From positions 1-56,184 of the forward strand of contig JAIRPN010000006.1 in the NCBI GenBank assembly GCA_031256975.1: 56,184 nt of DNA. Reading direction: 5' to 3'. The notes under the pieces were generated by a model. That model did no database searches. It had not been told where the DNA came from and worked only from the letters and a program-made list of their open reading frames with translations. A program made the translations under genes and the position numbers. Below are positions 36,149 to 43,680 of the stretch, piece after piece. Source of the stretch: Verrucomicrobiales bacterium. GTDB taxonomy: Bacteria > Verrucomicrobiota > Verrucomicrobiia > Methylacidiphilales > JAAUTS01. Numbering within the stretch: the first letter of the stretch is position 1; every line of letters begins with the position of its first letter.

Positions 36149-36304
36149 TTACTCGAAAGCGTATGCTCCCATCTTGAGCGATTCACGAATCCTGCGTCTT
36201 TCGTAGCGGTGAGTGATGCTTTTCTTGTTCTTGGTGTCCGTGGATTTCAGGACGTATTTGTGAGGGGTAGTGAACATCTGACTTCCGATCTTTAATTTGC
36301 TCAT
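36149..36304 (-). CDS. Small basic protein, 51 residues
   Basis: A short frame from ATG 36302-36304 to TAA 36149-36151. The product begins MSKLKIGSQMFTTPHKYVLK, continues with a Lys/Thr-rich stretch, then an Arg-rich helix (HRYERRRIRESLK) and ends GAYAFE. It is strongly basic (about 16 Lys/Arg in 51), like a ribosomal or RNA-binding protein. An AGAGAATGAGAA stretch precedes the ATG, and a promoter-like pair lies about 80-105 bases upstream. I do not recognise the family; it differs from the small basic ribosome-like protein I know from Chlamydiae and Verrucomicrobia. Missed by gene callers with a 60-residue cut-off. Confidence 0.7.
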   Translation of the reverse strand: MSKLKIGSQMFTTPHKYVLKSTDTKNKKSITHRYERRRIRESLKMGAYAFE

Positions 36305-36539
36305 TTCTCATTCTCTTTCGTTGAGTTTTAAGTCAGCAACCAAACAAGCATATCGAGTGCCAGCTTGCGCGGGCACATTGATTAATATAACCCGAAAACG
36401 GGAAAATCCAAACAAAGTTTGCGAATTGAACAAACATCCGGCGAGGCGGTCGGATGCCAAGCTGCGGGCTGCCACCGACTAAGGCCGGTTTTTATGACAA
36501 ATTGCTTAAAAAAATATTTTTTGCCGCCGGCGGTTTAAA
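36305..36539. other. AT-rich intergenic region with leader and promoter of the small basic protein gene
   Basis: 235 bases without a gene. It holds the promoter-like pair at 36384-36411 and, near the YcfL gene, a runs-of-A/T segment with the palindrome CCGCCGGCGG (36524-36533). No motif of the CGCTAAY type is present. Confidence 0.5.
36384..36411 (-). promoter_or_regulatory. Candidate sigma-70 promoter for the 51-residue basic protein
   Basis: On the minus strand TTGGAT (36411-36406) and TATATT (36389-36384) are 16 bases apart, preceding a leader of about 70 bases to ATG 36304. Confidence 0.45.
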
Positions 36540-36995
36540 TTAATTTCCGGCATCCTGGCGGTTCATGTAGCGCACGCTGATTTGGTAGCTCCTGGCTTCG
36601 GAGGTCAGCGAATTCTGCTTGTAATAGGCGGCCTGACCGGGTGTCAGTGTGAAATTCTGCCAGGCGGTTTCACTGCCGACGTTGGTGTACAGGGACTGGT
36701 GGTTGGCGTCAAAGAATTGGGTTTGCACCTGGATGCTCAGGGCTTGGTCGTTGGTGATGTTGCGCAGGGTGGCGGCGACCTTGAGGGTGGTTCCGGTCTG
36801 CCCGGCAACCGAGGTATCCTGCGCGATCAGCGTACGGCGCAGGTCCTTGTCGATGAAGACCACGGTGGAACTGGTCGCCGCGGCACCGCTCACGTTGTTT
36901 TTCGAATCGTAAGGCGGGTTGCTGCAGCCGCTAATGGCAAGCGTGGCGATGGCGGTTAGCGCCAGCAGATTGAGACTCAGGATTTGTTTCGGCAT
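36540..36995 (-). CDS. ycfL: YcfL-like lipoprotein
   Basis: 151-residue lipoprotein: signal segment with lipobox AISGC (Cys about residue 24), then a beta-sandwich part containing AATLRNITNDQALSIQVQTQFFD and a C-terminal TLTPGQAAYYKQ stretch, the pattern of the YcfL/DUF1425 family. It is third in a run with a COG3014-like and an LpoB-like lipoprotein, as is common in gamma-proteobacteria, where LpoB activates penicillin-binding protein 1B. Its own role is unknown. Confidence 0.8.
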   Translation of the reverse strand: MPKQILSLNLLALTAIATLAISGCSNPPYDSKNNVSGAAATSSTVVFIDKDLRRTLIAQDTSVAGQTGTTLKVAATLRNITNDQALSIQVQTQFFDANHQSLYTNVGSETAWQNFTLTPGQAAYYKQNSLTSEARSYQISVRYMNRQDAGN

Positions 36996-37008
36996 AATTT
37001 TCCTTGGG

Positions 37009-38238
37009 TTAGTTGTTCAGGTAAATAAATCCGATCTTGAATGGCTTGGCCTTGCCATTGTTGCAGGTGATCAAGGGCACGGTGGCCTGGACGGTGGTTT
37101 TGCCGTTGGCGTCCAGGCCGCTAATGGCGATGGCCTGAATGTTGTCGGGAATGTTCAGGTTGAGCAGGTAAACCGAATGCGGCAGGTTGTTCCAGGAACG
37201 AATGTCAGCCTCGGGCGTGGTGAGGGCGGAAGTGATGGCGGTGCCGATCGCCGCCAAGGCCAGGGCGCCGCTGGTGATGCCGGATTTGTCGACATCGGTG
37301 GTGGCGATGGCGGCAGTTGCCAATGCGGCCGTGGCGACCGTGGTGCCTTCCTTGAAGTTGGCCTTGCCCTTGAGGATATAATCGACCTGGCGGGTGCCGC
37401 GGGTGGTGGCCTGGAAATAGATATTTTCCGCAGCGGCGCTAACGAGAGTTTGCTGATAGGGCAGATCGGCGCGAACACCGACTGTGGCGGGCGGGTCTTC
37501 TCGGAAGCGCAGTTGTTCGTGGTAATGTCCGGCGGCGTATTTGATCGGACCGGTGCCGACTTCGACAACGATCAGCGTGTTGGTCATCGGGGTGGGGGGC
37601 GGAACCTTGCCCTGAATGCTCTTGTAGGTGGCGGCGCGTTTGAGCGCGGCATCGGAGTCACCGGGATAACCGTTGAGGTAGGACGCTAATGCCAAGGCCA
37701 GTTCGTCGCTGTACCAATCGCCTTGGAAGCCGGGTTCGTCATCACCGGTAATGTCTTCCAGTTCGCTGCGCTTGAAACAGGCGGCGGCGTTGCCATAGTC
37801 CTGGTCTTTCAAGTAAAGCAGGCCACGATAGAAATACAGGGCTGAGCGCTCGTAGCTTTCGCCTTTGAACCACTTTTCCTTTTCGGCGACGAATTTGCTT
37901 TCCGAGCGTTTGGCCTGGTCGGAACCGGCTTGCAGGGCCTGGACATCGCGGATTGCGGAATCAAAACAGTTTTTGGCGATGTCGTAATAACCCAACCGCA
38001 TTGCGTGCAATCCAGCCCGCATGGAATGGAGCACCGAGTTTTGCGGACCCTCGCTGTACCAGGCGATGAATTCATCCTTCAGCGGGTCGGGAATTTTTTC
38101 GTCGATGACCCGCTGTTGGGCCTGGGCGTAGACTTTCGGATCAATGTCGGTGCCGGAAGCCGACTTGTAACCGCTGCTGGCACAACCGCTAATGGCGGCG
38201 GTGAGCAAGGAGATCAACACTGTTTGGCGGACGGACAT
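37009..38238 (-). CDS. COG3014-like lipoprotein of the LpoB cluster
   Basis: 409 residues with lipobox ISGCAS (Cys about residue 19). The first half is a tetratricopeptide-like helical part (SMRAGLHAMRLGYYDIAKNC, then YERSALYFYRGLLYLKDQD), the second half is beta-rich and includes a Gly/Ala-rich hydrophobic helix region (about 300-345) and ends with a small C-terminal domain. This matches the COG3014 proteins encoded with YcfL and LpoB. It starts 13 bases before YcfL on the same strand. Function unknown; envelope assembly is inferred from the cluster. Confidence 0.78.
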   Translation of the reverse strand: MSVRQTVLISLLTAAISGCASSGYKSASGTDIDPKVYAQAQQRVIDEKIPDPLKDEFIAWYSEGPQNSVLHSMRAGLHAMRLGYYDIAKNCFDSAIRDVQALQAGSDQAKRSESKFVAEKEKWFKGESYERSALYFYRGLLYLKDQDYGNAAACFKRSELEDITGDDEPGFQGDWYSDELALALASYLNGYPGDSDAALKRAATYKSIQGKVPPPTPMTNTLIVVEVGTGPIKYAAGHYHEQLRFREDPPATVGVRADLPYQQTLVSAAAENIYFQATTRGTRQVDYILKGKANFKEGTTVATAALATAAIATTDVDKSGITSGALALAAIGTAITSALTTPEADIRSWNNLPHSVYLLNLNIPDNIQAIAISGLDANGKTTVQATVPLITCNNGKAKPFKIGFIYLNN

Positions 38239-38246
38239 GGATTTTA

Positions 38247-38372
38247 TTTAAGATTTAAGAATTTAGATTTAAGATTCCCAATATTAGCGCCTTCGGCGTG
38301 CTTGAATTTGATTCGCCGGAGGCGCCGATCATAAGAATCTTAATTCTTAAATCTAAAATCTTAAATCTTAAA
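38247..38372. repeat. Large imperfect inverted repeat (fold-back element)
   Basis: Between the LpoB-like and COG3014-like genes, an AT-rich left arm (38247-38277, built on TTAAGATTTAAG-type units) is nearly complementary to a right arm (38335-38372). Inside, GCGCCTTCGGCG (38287-38298) pairs with CGCCGGAGGCGC (38314-38325). The whole 126-base segment can fold into one long hairpin. Confidence 0.75.
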
Positions 38373-38963
38373 TCACCGATACACTCCGGCTTCCTTGCCT
38401 TCCTTCTTGATCTCGTATTGGTCCTCCCAGATCAACAGGTCCTTGTAATTGACCAGCTTGAAGGCAATCAGGAAATAATCGCTCTGGCCCTGGCTGGTGG
38501 TTGTGGAAATGCCCTGCAGTTCGGCGGTCAGGATGTAGTCGTAGGTGGCACCCTTGCGTCCATTGGGAGAGGTGTTGTCCACGGCACCGCTGTCGCGCAG
38601 GCCTTGTTCCTGCTGGTTGGCATTCCACGAAGCGTCGCGGGCGAGGAACTGGACCTTGCTGGAGGCGTACTGCATCAGGGTGCCGCGCAATTTGGTGGTG
38701 TACAACGTGGTGTCGATCGGGCTGGCGCTGCGGTTGGTGACCGGGGTGATCAGGATGATCGGCGGAGTCTTGGCGTTGGCGATGACCGGCAGGTTGACGA
38801 TGGACTGCGCCGCCTTTTGTGCCGCGGCGGAAACGTCCTGCGATTCAATGCCGGTGCCGGCAATGGAACCCTGGGCATTCGGGTCGACGTATTTGACGGA
38901 GTTGTCTTGCGAACAGGAAATCAACATCAGGCCGAGGGCCAGACAGGCGAGGTGTTTTTTCAT
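38373..38963 (-). CDS. lpoB: LpoB-like penicillin-binding-protein activator lipoprotein
   Basis: 196 residues with lipobox LISCSQ (Cys about residue 17). The body shows the LpoB fold signature: IVNLPVIANAKTPPIILITPVTNRSASPIDT, LRGTLMQYASSKVQFLARD, YDYILTAELQGI and DLLIWEDQYEIKKEGK. In Escherichia coli LpoB reaches across the periplasm to stimulate PBP1B. The family and the YcfL/COG3014 neighbours agree. ATG 38963 is preferred to a TTG three codons earlier. A 126-base inverted repeat separates it from the next gene. Confidence 0.85.
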   Translation of the reverse strand: MKKHLACLALGLMLISCSQDNSVKYVDPNAQGSIAGTGIESQDVSAAAQKAAQSIVNLPVIANAKTPPIILITPVTNRSASPIDTTLYTTKLRGTLMQYASSKVQFLARDASWNANQQEQGLRDSGAVDNTSPNGRKGATYDYILTAELQGISTTTSQGQSDYFLIAFKLVNYKDLLIWEDQYEIKKEGKEAGVYR

Positions 38964-39055
38964 AGAATTCAATTAAGGATAGTCTTCGGTGGATAAAATT
39001 CAATCTTACTGTTTGCCACTTCCAAACACGTGAGACGGCGAAAGGTTACAGGAAT

Positions 39056-39931
39056 TCAAACGCTAACGGTGAAGACGGTATCGCCAATGCTGACTTTGGT
39101 TCCGGCGGCGCTGAACTGTCGTTGCAAAGTTGCCAACACCAACAATTCGCCGCTTTGCGGATGAGTTGTGGCGCTGGTGGCCTGGCCGATAATTTTGCCG
39201 TCGGATTCGCAGTTAGCGGGCAGAGCGGGAACTTTGCCGTTGGCGGCCTTGAGCAGGCAAAGCAACTTGTTGACGTGGCCGACGCTCTTGAGCCGCGAGA
39301 TGACTTCCTGTCCGATGTAACAGCCCTTGTTGTAACTGATCGCGCTTAGCTCAAGATGCATTTCCGGCGGCAGGGTATTGAAGTCCATGTCGCGACCCCA
39401 GCGCGGGATTTTGTGGATGATGCGCAGGGCATCCCAGATTGACTCTGGTGCGAATTCCGGCTTGGGTGACTTGCTGTTAGCGGGCAGCCAGACGTCAGTG
39501 CCGCTAACGCCGAAACGATTGATCTGGTAAGTCAGGGAGTCTGGTGCCAATGACAAGTGTTGTTCCTTGGCGACACTGCCATGAGGTACGAAAAATAACT
39601 GCCAGTCGTCGGTGATATCGGTCATTTCCACGTCATCGGCGATGATGAACTTGCCGAGCCGCGCCGTTAGCGATTCGCGCAGCGCGGACGGCGCGGTGAC
39701 ATACAAGGCATCCTCACCGGGATACACATGTACGATGCCTTCCATCCTGCCCTTGGCATTGCACACCGCGGCTCTCAAAGTGTGGCCGGGGCGAAGCAGT
39801 CGTACGTCGTTGGTGATCTGCCCGTTGAGGTAGCGTTCACGGTCGGCGCCGGTGAATTTCCACTTGGCATAGGCGCTCATGTCGGCAGCCAGCTTGCCGT
39901 CAACGGCGTGTCGGAACAGGTCGGAGTTCAT
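39056..39931 (-). CDS. ygfZ: YgfZ/GcvT-family folate-binding Fe-S cluster protein
   Basis: 291 residues. The diagnostic motif KGCYIGQE (as NKGCYIGQEVISRLKSVGHVNK, about residues 200-221) identifies the YgfZ/IBA57 group, which supports folate-dependent repair or maturation of certain 4Fe-4S enzymes such as the tRNA thiomethyltransferase MiaB. The N-terminal part has the FTGADRERYLNGQITNDV segment common to the family. Six motif copies lie in or at the ends of the gene. Confidence 0.9.
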   Translation of the reverse strand: MNSDLFRHAVDGKLAADMSAYAKWKFTGADRERYLNGQITNDVRLLRPGHTLRAAVCNAKGRMEGIVHVYPGEDALYVTAPSALRESLTARLGKFIIADDVEMTDITDDWQLFFVPHGSVAKEQHLSLAPDSLTYQINRFGVSGTDVWLPANSKSPKPEFAPESIWDALRIIHKIPRWGRDMDFNTLPPEMHLELSAISYNKGCYIGQEVISRLKSVGHVNKLLCLLKAANGKVPALPANCESDGKIIGQATSATTHPQSGELLVLATLQRQFSAAGTKVSIGDTVFTVSV

Positions 39932-39948
39932 GGTTAGCGGGGAAATTT

Positions 39949-39977
39949 ACCACGGAAAACCACGAATACACGGAAAG
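39949..39977. repeat. ACCACGGAAAACCACGAATACACGG-type dispersed repeat copy
   Basis: Short non-coding stretch of repeated CACGAA/CACGGAAA units between ygfZ and the ankyrin gene, related to the copies at 44137-44159 and 18076-18092. Confidence 0.45.
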
Positions 39978-39981
39978 TTTT

Positions 39982-42900
39982 TTATTTGGCCTTGGTCTTG
40001 TCGTTAGCGTTCCATTTGGCGATGGCGGCTTCAATCATCGGCACCATTTCCGGACGAAATTCTTTTGCCATACTTAATGGGGTTTGGTCATAAGTGGTTT
40101 TGCGCGTTGGATCGCCGCCGTGGTCGAGGATCATTTGGAGGATTTCAGGTTGGTTAAAGTTGATGGCCCAATAAACGTTTTCGCGGTGTTCGGGATTGTT
40201 ATTAGCCTCAGCGACGGCTCCGTGTTCAAAAAGGATGCGAGCGGTTTCGGGATCGGCGTTGCAGATGCAACGATAGATGGATTGATTACTTGGCGGGAAA
40301 TCTGCCGCTAATAGCAAGTCAAAGATTTGTTTATTTTGGTTGGAGAGAGCCATGTCGAGTGGACCCTTTTCAGGTTTGACTTTCGCATTAAGGATGTGTT
40401 TAACCAAGTCAAGGTCGTTTTGTGCGACGGCGCAAACAATCGGGGATGTGAAAGAAGGTGTATTCACGGTTAGCGGGATGCCGTTATCAATGAGCCAGCG
40501 GGTAATGTCTTTGTAGCGAAAAGACTGGCTCATGGTTAGCGCCGTCCAACCGTCTTGATCGGCGGTATCGATGGCTTGCCCGGCAGTGTGCATTTTTTTG
40601 AGCGCGGCGAGGTCGCCATTAGCGGCGGCTTGCAACCATTTTTCAGTTTTTTGGTCGTGACTGTCAGTGATGAGGCTGCCGTGATTGAGCAACAGTTTGA
40701 CAATTTTTCGCGCGGCGATTGGGCCGTCTTTATTGATAGAGTTGTTTCTGGCGGTGCCAAAAGCTAGGAATTTGATGAGACTTAATTGGTAAAGCGGGTT
40801 TATGGTATTAGGGTTGGCACCTTTTTTGAGCAGCAGTTCCACTAATTTAGGGTTGGGTTCCGGACAAAAACCACCGGACATGGCGTGTGTCAGGGGTGTT
40901 TCGTTGTTTATGTCGGGAGCATTGACGTTAGCGCCATTTTCGATCAGTGCGATGGCGATAGCAAAATTGCCGGTGCGCACGGCATGGGCCAATGGATTTT
41001 GCAGGTTGACGTCGGCTCCGGCCTTTACCAGGAGATTAACCGCTTCCTGATAATCTTGGTCGATTTTCTGAAGTTCTTGACGAGAGTGAATGAATCTTCC
41101 GTCCAAACCAGCGGCAGGAACGTGGATCATTTCGGATAAAACGGTTTGGCCGCGCGAGTCTGTGCCGCTAACCGTGGTGCCGTGTTCCAATAACAAACGC
41201 AGCAGCTTGGGGGAAGAAGTGGCAAACCAGGCGGCGCTTTGGTTGTCTTGGGTGCGGACGTCGGCATTGGCGCCGTGGTCGAGTAGCAACTTGGCAAATT
41301 CATAGGCTAGTTCCTCTGTTTGGCGGACGTCGGCGGTATAATAACGGGAAAGGGCGACGCTGATGAGAGGATAGGGATTCCATCCGCCTTGTGATTTGTT
41401 TGGATCGGCACCGCGTTCCAGTAAAATTTTTGCGGTTTTGATTTTACCAAAATCCGCCGCGTAAAATAAATTTTTGTCCAAGATGGTTTGGGATGGCTTT
41501 GCGCCTTTGTCGAACAGATAATTGAGTAATTCCGGTTGGTCTGAACGAACTGCTGTATCAATGAGATCATCTGAATAGATGGCGAAATTGATCCCGTATT
41601 TTTCCAGTTCCTGCAGGGATGAGTGGTGTCCTTGCCGTATGGCGGCTTGAGACAATCGTTTCTTTTCAGCATCGTTGAATGGTTGGCATTTGGTGGCGAG
41701 ATAGTCGGCGTTGGCAATTTTTCCAGCGGCTAGTGCAATGGATAGTGTGGCGAATAATTGATCGCGATTGGCGGATGCGGCAAGTGATTCTAAAGCTTCC
41801 TTGTTGCCGAAAACCGCGGCATAATTCAGCGGGTCAAATTTAATGCCAGCTGCCATTAGCGTGTTAATGACTTGTCGGTTAGCGCGTTCCAAAGCCAGAC
41901 GATACGTATTATCTTGCCTGTTAGCGGGAGTTTTTGCGCCGTGCTGCAAAAGCAACCTGAGCATTTCGTTGTTATCATTTGCTATTGCGAAATAAGGATA
42001 ATTCAGATCATCGCTGTCGCTGATATCCAGTCCGCGTTGGAAAAGCGAGCGGACTTGCTTGAGATTGTTTTGAATAACCAAGCGTTGCGTGAATATGAGC
42101 AAATCGCCTTGCATGGATTGGTCTTTAGGCAAAGGTTCCAATTTTTCCGGGGTGAACTTGGTCAGGCAGAGGCCGCTAATGGCGAGGATCAGGACAATGC
42201 CGAGGAAGGACCAGGCGTAGGCGTTGGGTTTCAAGCCGGCGATTTGGCGGATGCGCTGGCGAAGGTTTTTGTGGTTTTCCAGGATGCCGATGCCGGTACT
42301 GAAGGCGGGTGCGGATTCGCCATTGGCGGAGAGTTTGATCAGGATTTGGCCGTAATGGTTGCCATCGTTGGTTTTGCCGACGCTAACGGCGAGGGCGTCG
42401 GTGGCCAGTTCGCGGTCGTGGCGGATTCTGGCGAAGGACCACCAGAGGACGGGATTGAACCAGTGGATGATTTGCAGGAAGGAGCAGAGCAGGTTCATCC
42501 AGAGGTCGCCACGTTTGAGGTGGGCGAATTCATGGCGGAAGATGGCGGTTAGTTCGTCATTGGCGAGTTGCGAGGAAAGATTTTTCGGCAGCAGAATGAC
42601 GGGACGGAATAGTCCGATGATGGCGGGGCTGTCGAGGTTGGCGAGTTCGCGGACGGGAATGTGGCGTTTGATTTTGTACATCGCACGGGCTTGGTCGGCG
42701 AGCTCTTGGAGTGTTGGGGTTGCCGGTGACGCTAGCGAGGAAATGCGGCGGGAGAGGAGAAAATTGCGGAGAATAAACAACATCGCTAATAGCGAGGTCA
42801 CGACCAGCCAGGCAAGGAAGATCAGAGTATGGGGTGCCGGGTAAAATTCAGGGCTGCTGGCAGCGGGGATTGGCAAAGGTTGGGCGGGCTCAGGTGGAGC

Positions 42901-43197
42901 CGGTGTTTGGATTTTTTGATCGTTAGCGGGGTCGATGAGCACGGCAGGAGTGCGGATGATTTCGGTGGTGAAGGTGCTTTCGGCGGCCGGGACGTAGCGG
43001 TAGATGCTGGCGGGACTTTCCGGCAGGGCGGGAATCAGGAGACGGACGATGACCGGCAGCCAGAGGAGGTAACGCCATCTCGCGGTTAGCGTCCTATGGA
43101 AGATGAATTGGACGCCAACAACAAGCAACGCCAATAGCGATGCCTGCCAGGTGCTTTCGATGAGCCAGTTGAGGAGGGTTTGTGCGGTGGCGTTCAT
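39982..43197 (-). CDS. BlaR1/MecR1-type M56 metallopeptidase fused to ankyrin repeats
   Basis: 1071 residues. The N-terminal part is a BlaR1-like integral-membrane protease: spans near residues 17-34, 42-57 and 124-148, then the zinc site HEFAH (222-226) and RHDRELATDALAVS with the third ligand Glu (about 259-272), then another span (about 329-346). Instead of the beta-lactam sensor domain of BlaR1, residues about 365-1060 are at least 15 ankyrin repeats (LLLQHGAKTP, LLERGADPN, LLKKGANPNT and so on). The repeats would lie on the far side of the last span, probably sensing a protein ligand. It follows a BlaI repressor gene by one base, so it presumably triggers BlaI cleavage. Signal unknown. 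Confidence 0.93.
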   Translation of the reverse strand: MNATAQTLLNWLIESTWQASLLALLVVGVQFIFHRTLTARWRYLLWLPVIVRLLIPALPESPASIYRYVPAAESTFTTEIIRTPAVLIDPANDQKIQTPAPPEPAQPLPIPAASSPEFYPAPHTLIFLAWLVVTSLLAMLFILRNFLLSRRISSLASPATPTLQELADQARAMYKIKRHIPVRELANLDSPAIIGLFRPVILLPKNLSSQLANDELTAIFRHEFAHLKRGDLWMNLLCSFLQIIHWFNPVLWWSFARIRHDRELATDALAVSVGKTNDGNHYGQILIKLSANGESAPAFSTGIGILENHKNLRQRIRQIAGLKPNAYAWSFLGIVLILAISGLCLTKFTPEKLEPLPKDQSMQGDLLIFTQRLVIQNNLKQVRSLFQRGLDISDSDDLNYPYFAIANDNNEMLRLLLQHGAKTPANRQDNTYRLALERANRQVINTLMAAGIKFDPLNYAAVFGNKEALESLAASANRDQLFATLSIALAAGKIANADYLATKCQPFNDAEKKRLSQAAIRQGHHSSLQELEKYGINFAIYSDDLIDTAVRSDQPELLNYLFDKGAKPSQTILDKNLFYAADFGKIKTAKILLERGADPNKSQGGWNPYPLISVALSRYYTADVRQTEELAYEFAKLLLDHGANADVRTQDNQSAAWFATSSPKLLRLLLEHGTTVSGTDSRGQTVLSEMIHVPAAGLDGRFIHSRQELQKIDQDYQEAVNLLVKAGADVNLQNPLAHAVRTGNFAIAIALIENGANVNAPDINNETPLTHAMSGGFCPEPNPKLVELLLKKGANPNTINPLYQLSLIKFLAFGTARNNSINKDGPIAARKIVKLLLNHGSLITDSHDQKTEKWLQAAANGDLAALKKMHTAGQAIDTADQDGWTALTMSQSFRYKDITRWLIDNGIPLTVNTPSFTSPIVCAVAQNDLDLVKHILNAKVKPEKGPLDMALSNQNKQIFDLLLAADFPPSNQSIYRCICNADPETARILFEHGAVAEANNNPEHRENVYWAINFNQPEILQMILDHGGDPTRKTTYDQTPLSMAKEFRPEMVPMIEAAIAKWNANDKTKAK

Positions 43198-43198
43198 G

Positions 43199-43570
43199 TC
43201 ATTTGCCCTTTTCCTTGAGAATGCGCTGCAGTTCTTTGATTTCTTCGGTGGTCAATTTGGCTTTTTTAGTGAAGTGGAGAAGGAGTGGTTGCGCGGCGCC
43301 GTCAAAGATGCGCTGGAGAAAGTTTTCGCTTTCGTGGCTGACGCATTCTTCCTTGGTGATGAGCGGTTGGAAGGCGACCAGGCCGTCGAGCTTGGCGGCC
43401 TTGAGGATTTTTTTCTTTGTCAGACGGTCGAGCAGGGTGCGGATGGTGGTGGCCGCCCAGCCGGTATCGGGCTGGAGTTTGCCGATGATTTGATTCGCGG
43501 TTAGCGGCGCTTTTTCCCAGAGCACGGTCATGATCCGCCATTCGGCTTCGGTGATTTCGGGAGCTTTCAT
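43199..43570 (-). CDS. blaI: BlaI/MecI/CopY-family transcriptional repressor
   Basis: 123-residue winged-helix repressor. The start ITEAEWRIMTVLWEKAPLTANQII and recognition helix GWAATTIRTLLDRLTKKKIL are typical, with the C-terminal dimerisation helix FLQRIFDGAAQPLLLHF. BlaI proteins bind TACA-N2-TGTA dyads and are cut when the paired M56 protease is activated. Two such dyads lie just upstream, so the gene and the adjoining peptidase-ankyrin gene are probably autoregulated. Confidence 0.94.
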   Translation of the reverse strand: MKAPEITEAEWRIMTVLWEKAPLTANQIIGKLQPDTGWAATTIRTLLDRLTKKKILKAAKLDGLVAFQPLITKEECVSHESENFLQRIFDGAAQPLLLHFTKKAKLTTEEIKELQRILKEKGK

Positions 43571-43576
43571 GGTTTG

Positions 43577-43604
43577 GTGATACTACGATTGTAGAATTAG
43601 TCAA
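43577..43604 (-). promoter_or_regulatory. Candidate blaI promoter overlapped by operators
   Basis: Minus strand TTGACT (43604-43599) and TATCAC (43582-43577) are 16 bases apart. One dyad fills the spacer and the other abuts the -35, so bound repressor would block polymerase. Confidence 0.4.
43583..43594. promoter_or_regulatory. blaI: BlaI-type operator, proximal dyad
   Basis: CTACGATTGTAG, a near-palindrome with one mismatch to the TACA-N2-TGTA consensus of BlaI/MecI sites, 13 bases before the blaI start. Confidence 0.65.
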
Positions 43605-43616
43605 CTACAAATGTAG
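43605..43616. promoter_or_regulatory. blaI: BlaI-type operator, distal dyad
   Basis: CTACAAATGTAG, matching TACA-N2-TGTA exactly. Its centre is 22 bases from that of the proximal dyad, two helical turns, so repressor dimers would sit on the same face. Confidence 0.7.
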
Positions 43617-43680
43617 AATACGTTCATTGAAAATGAACAATAGGTTGAAAAATCACAGGGTTTGTGGAGACTGGACGGCG

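Noticed and set aside
36524..36533. Palindrome CCGCCGGCGG next to A/T runs as a terminator
   Set aside because: A perfect palindrome without a loop can form only a very short hairpin, and the T run is separated from it.
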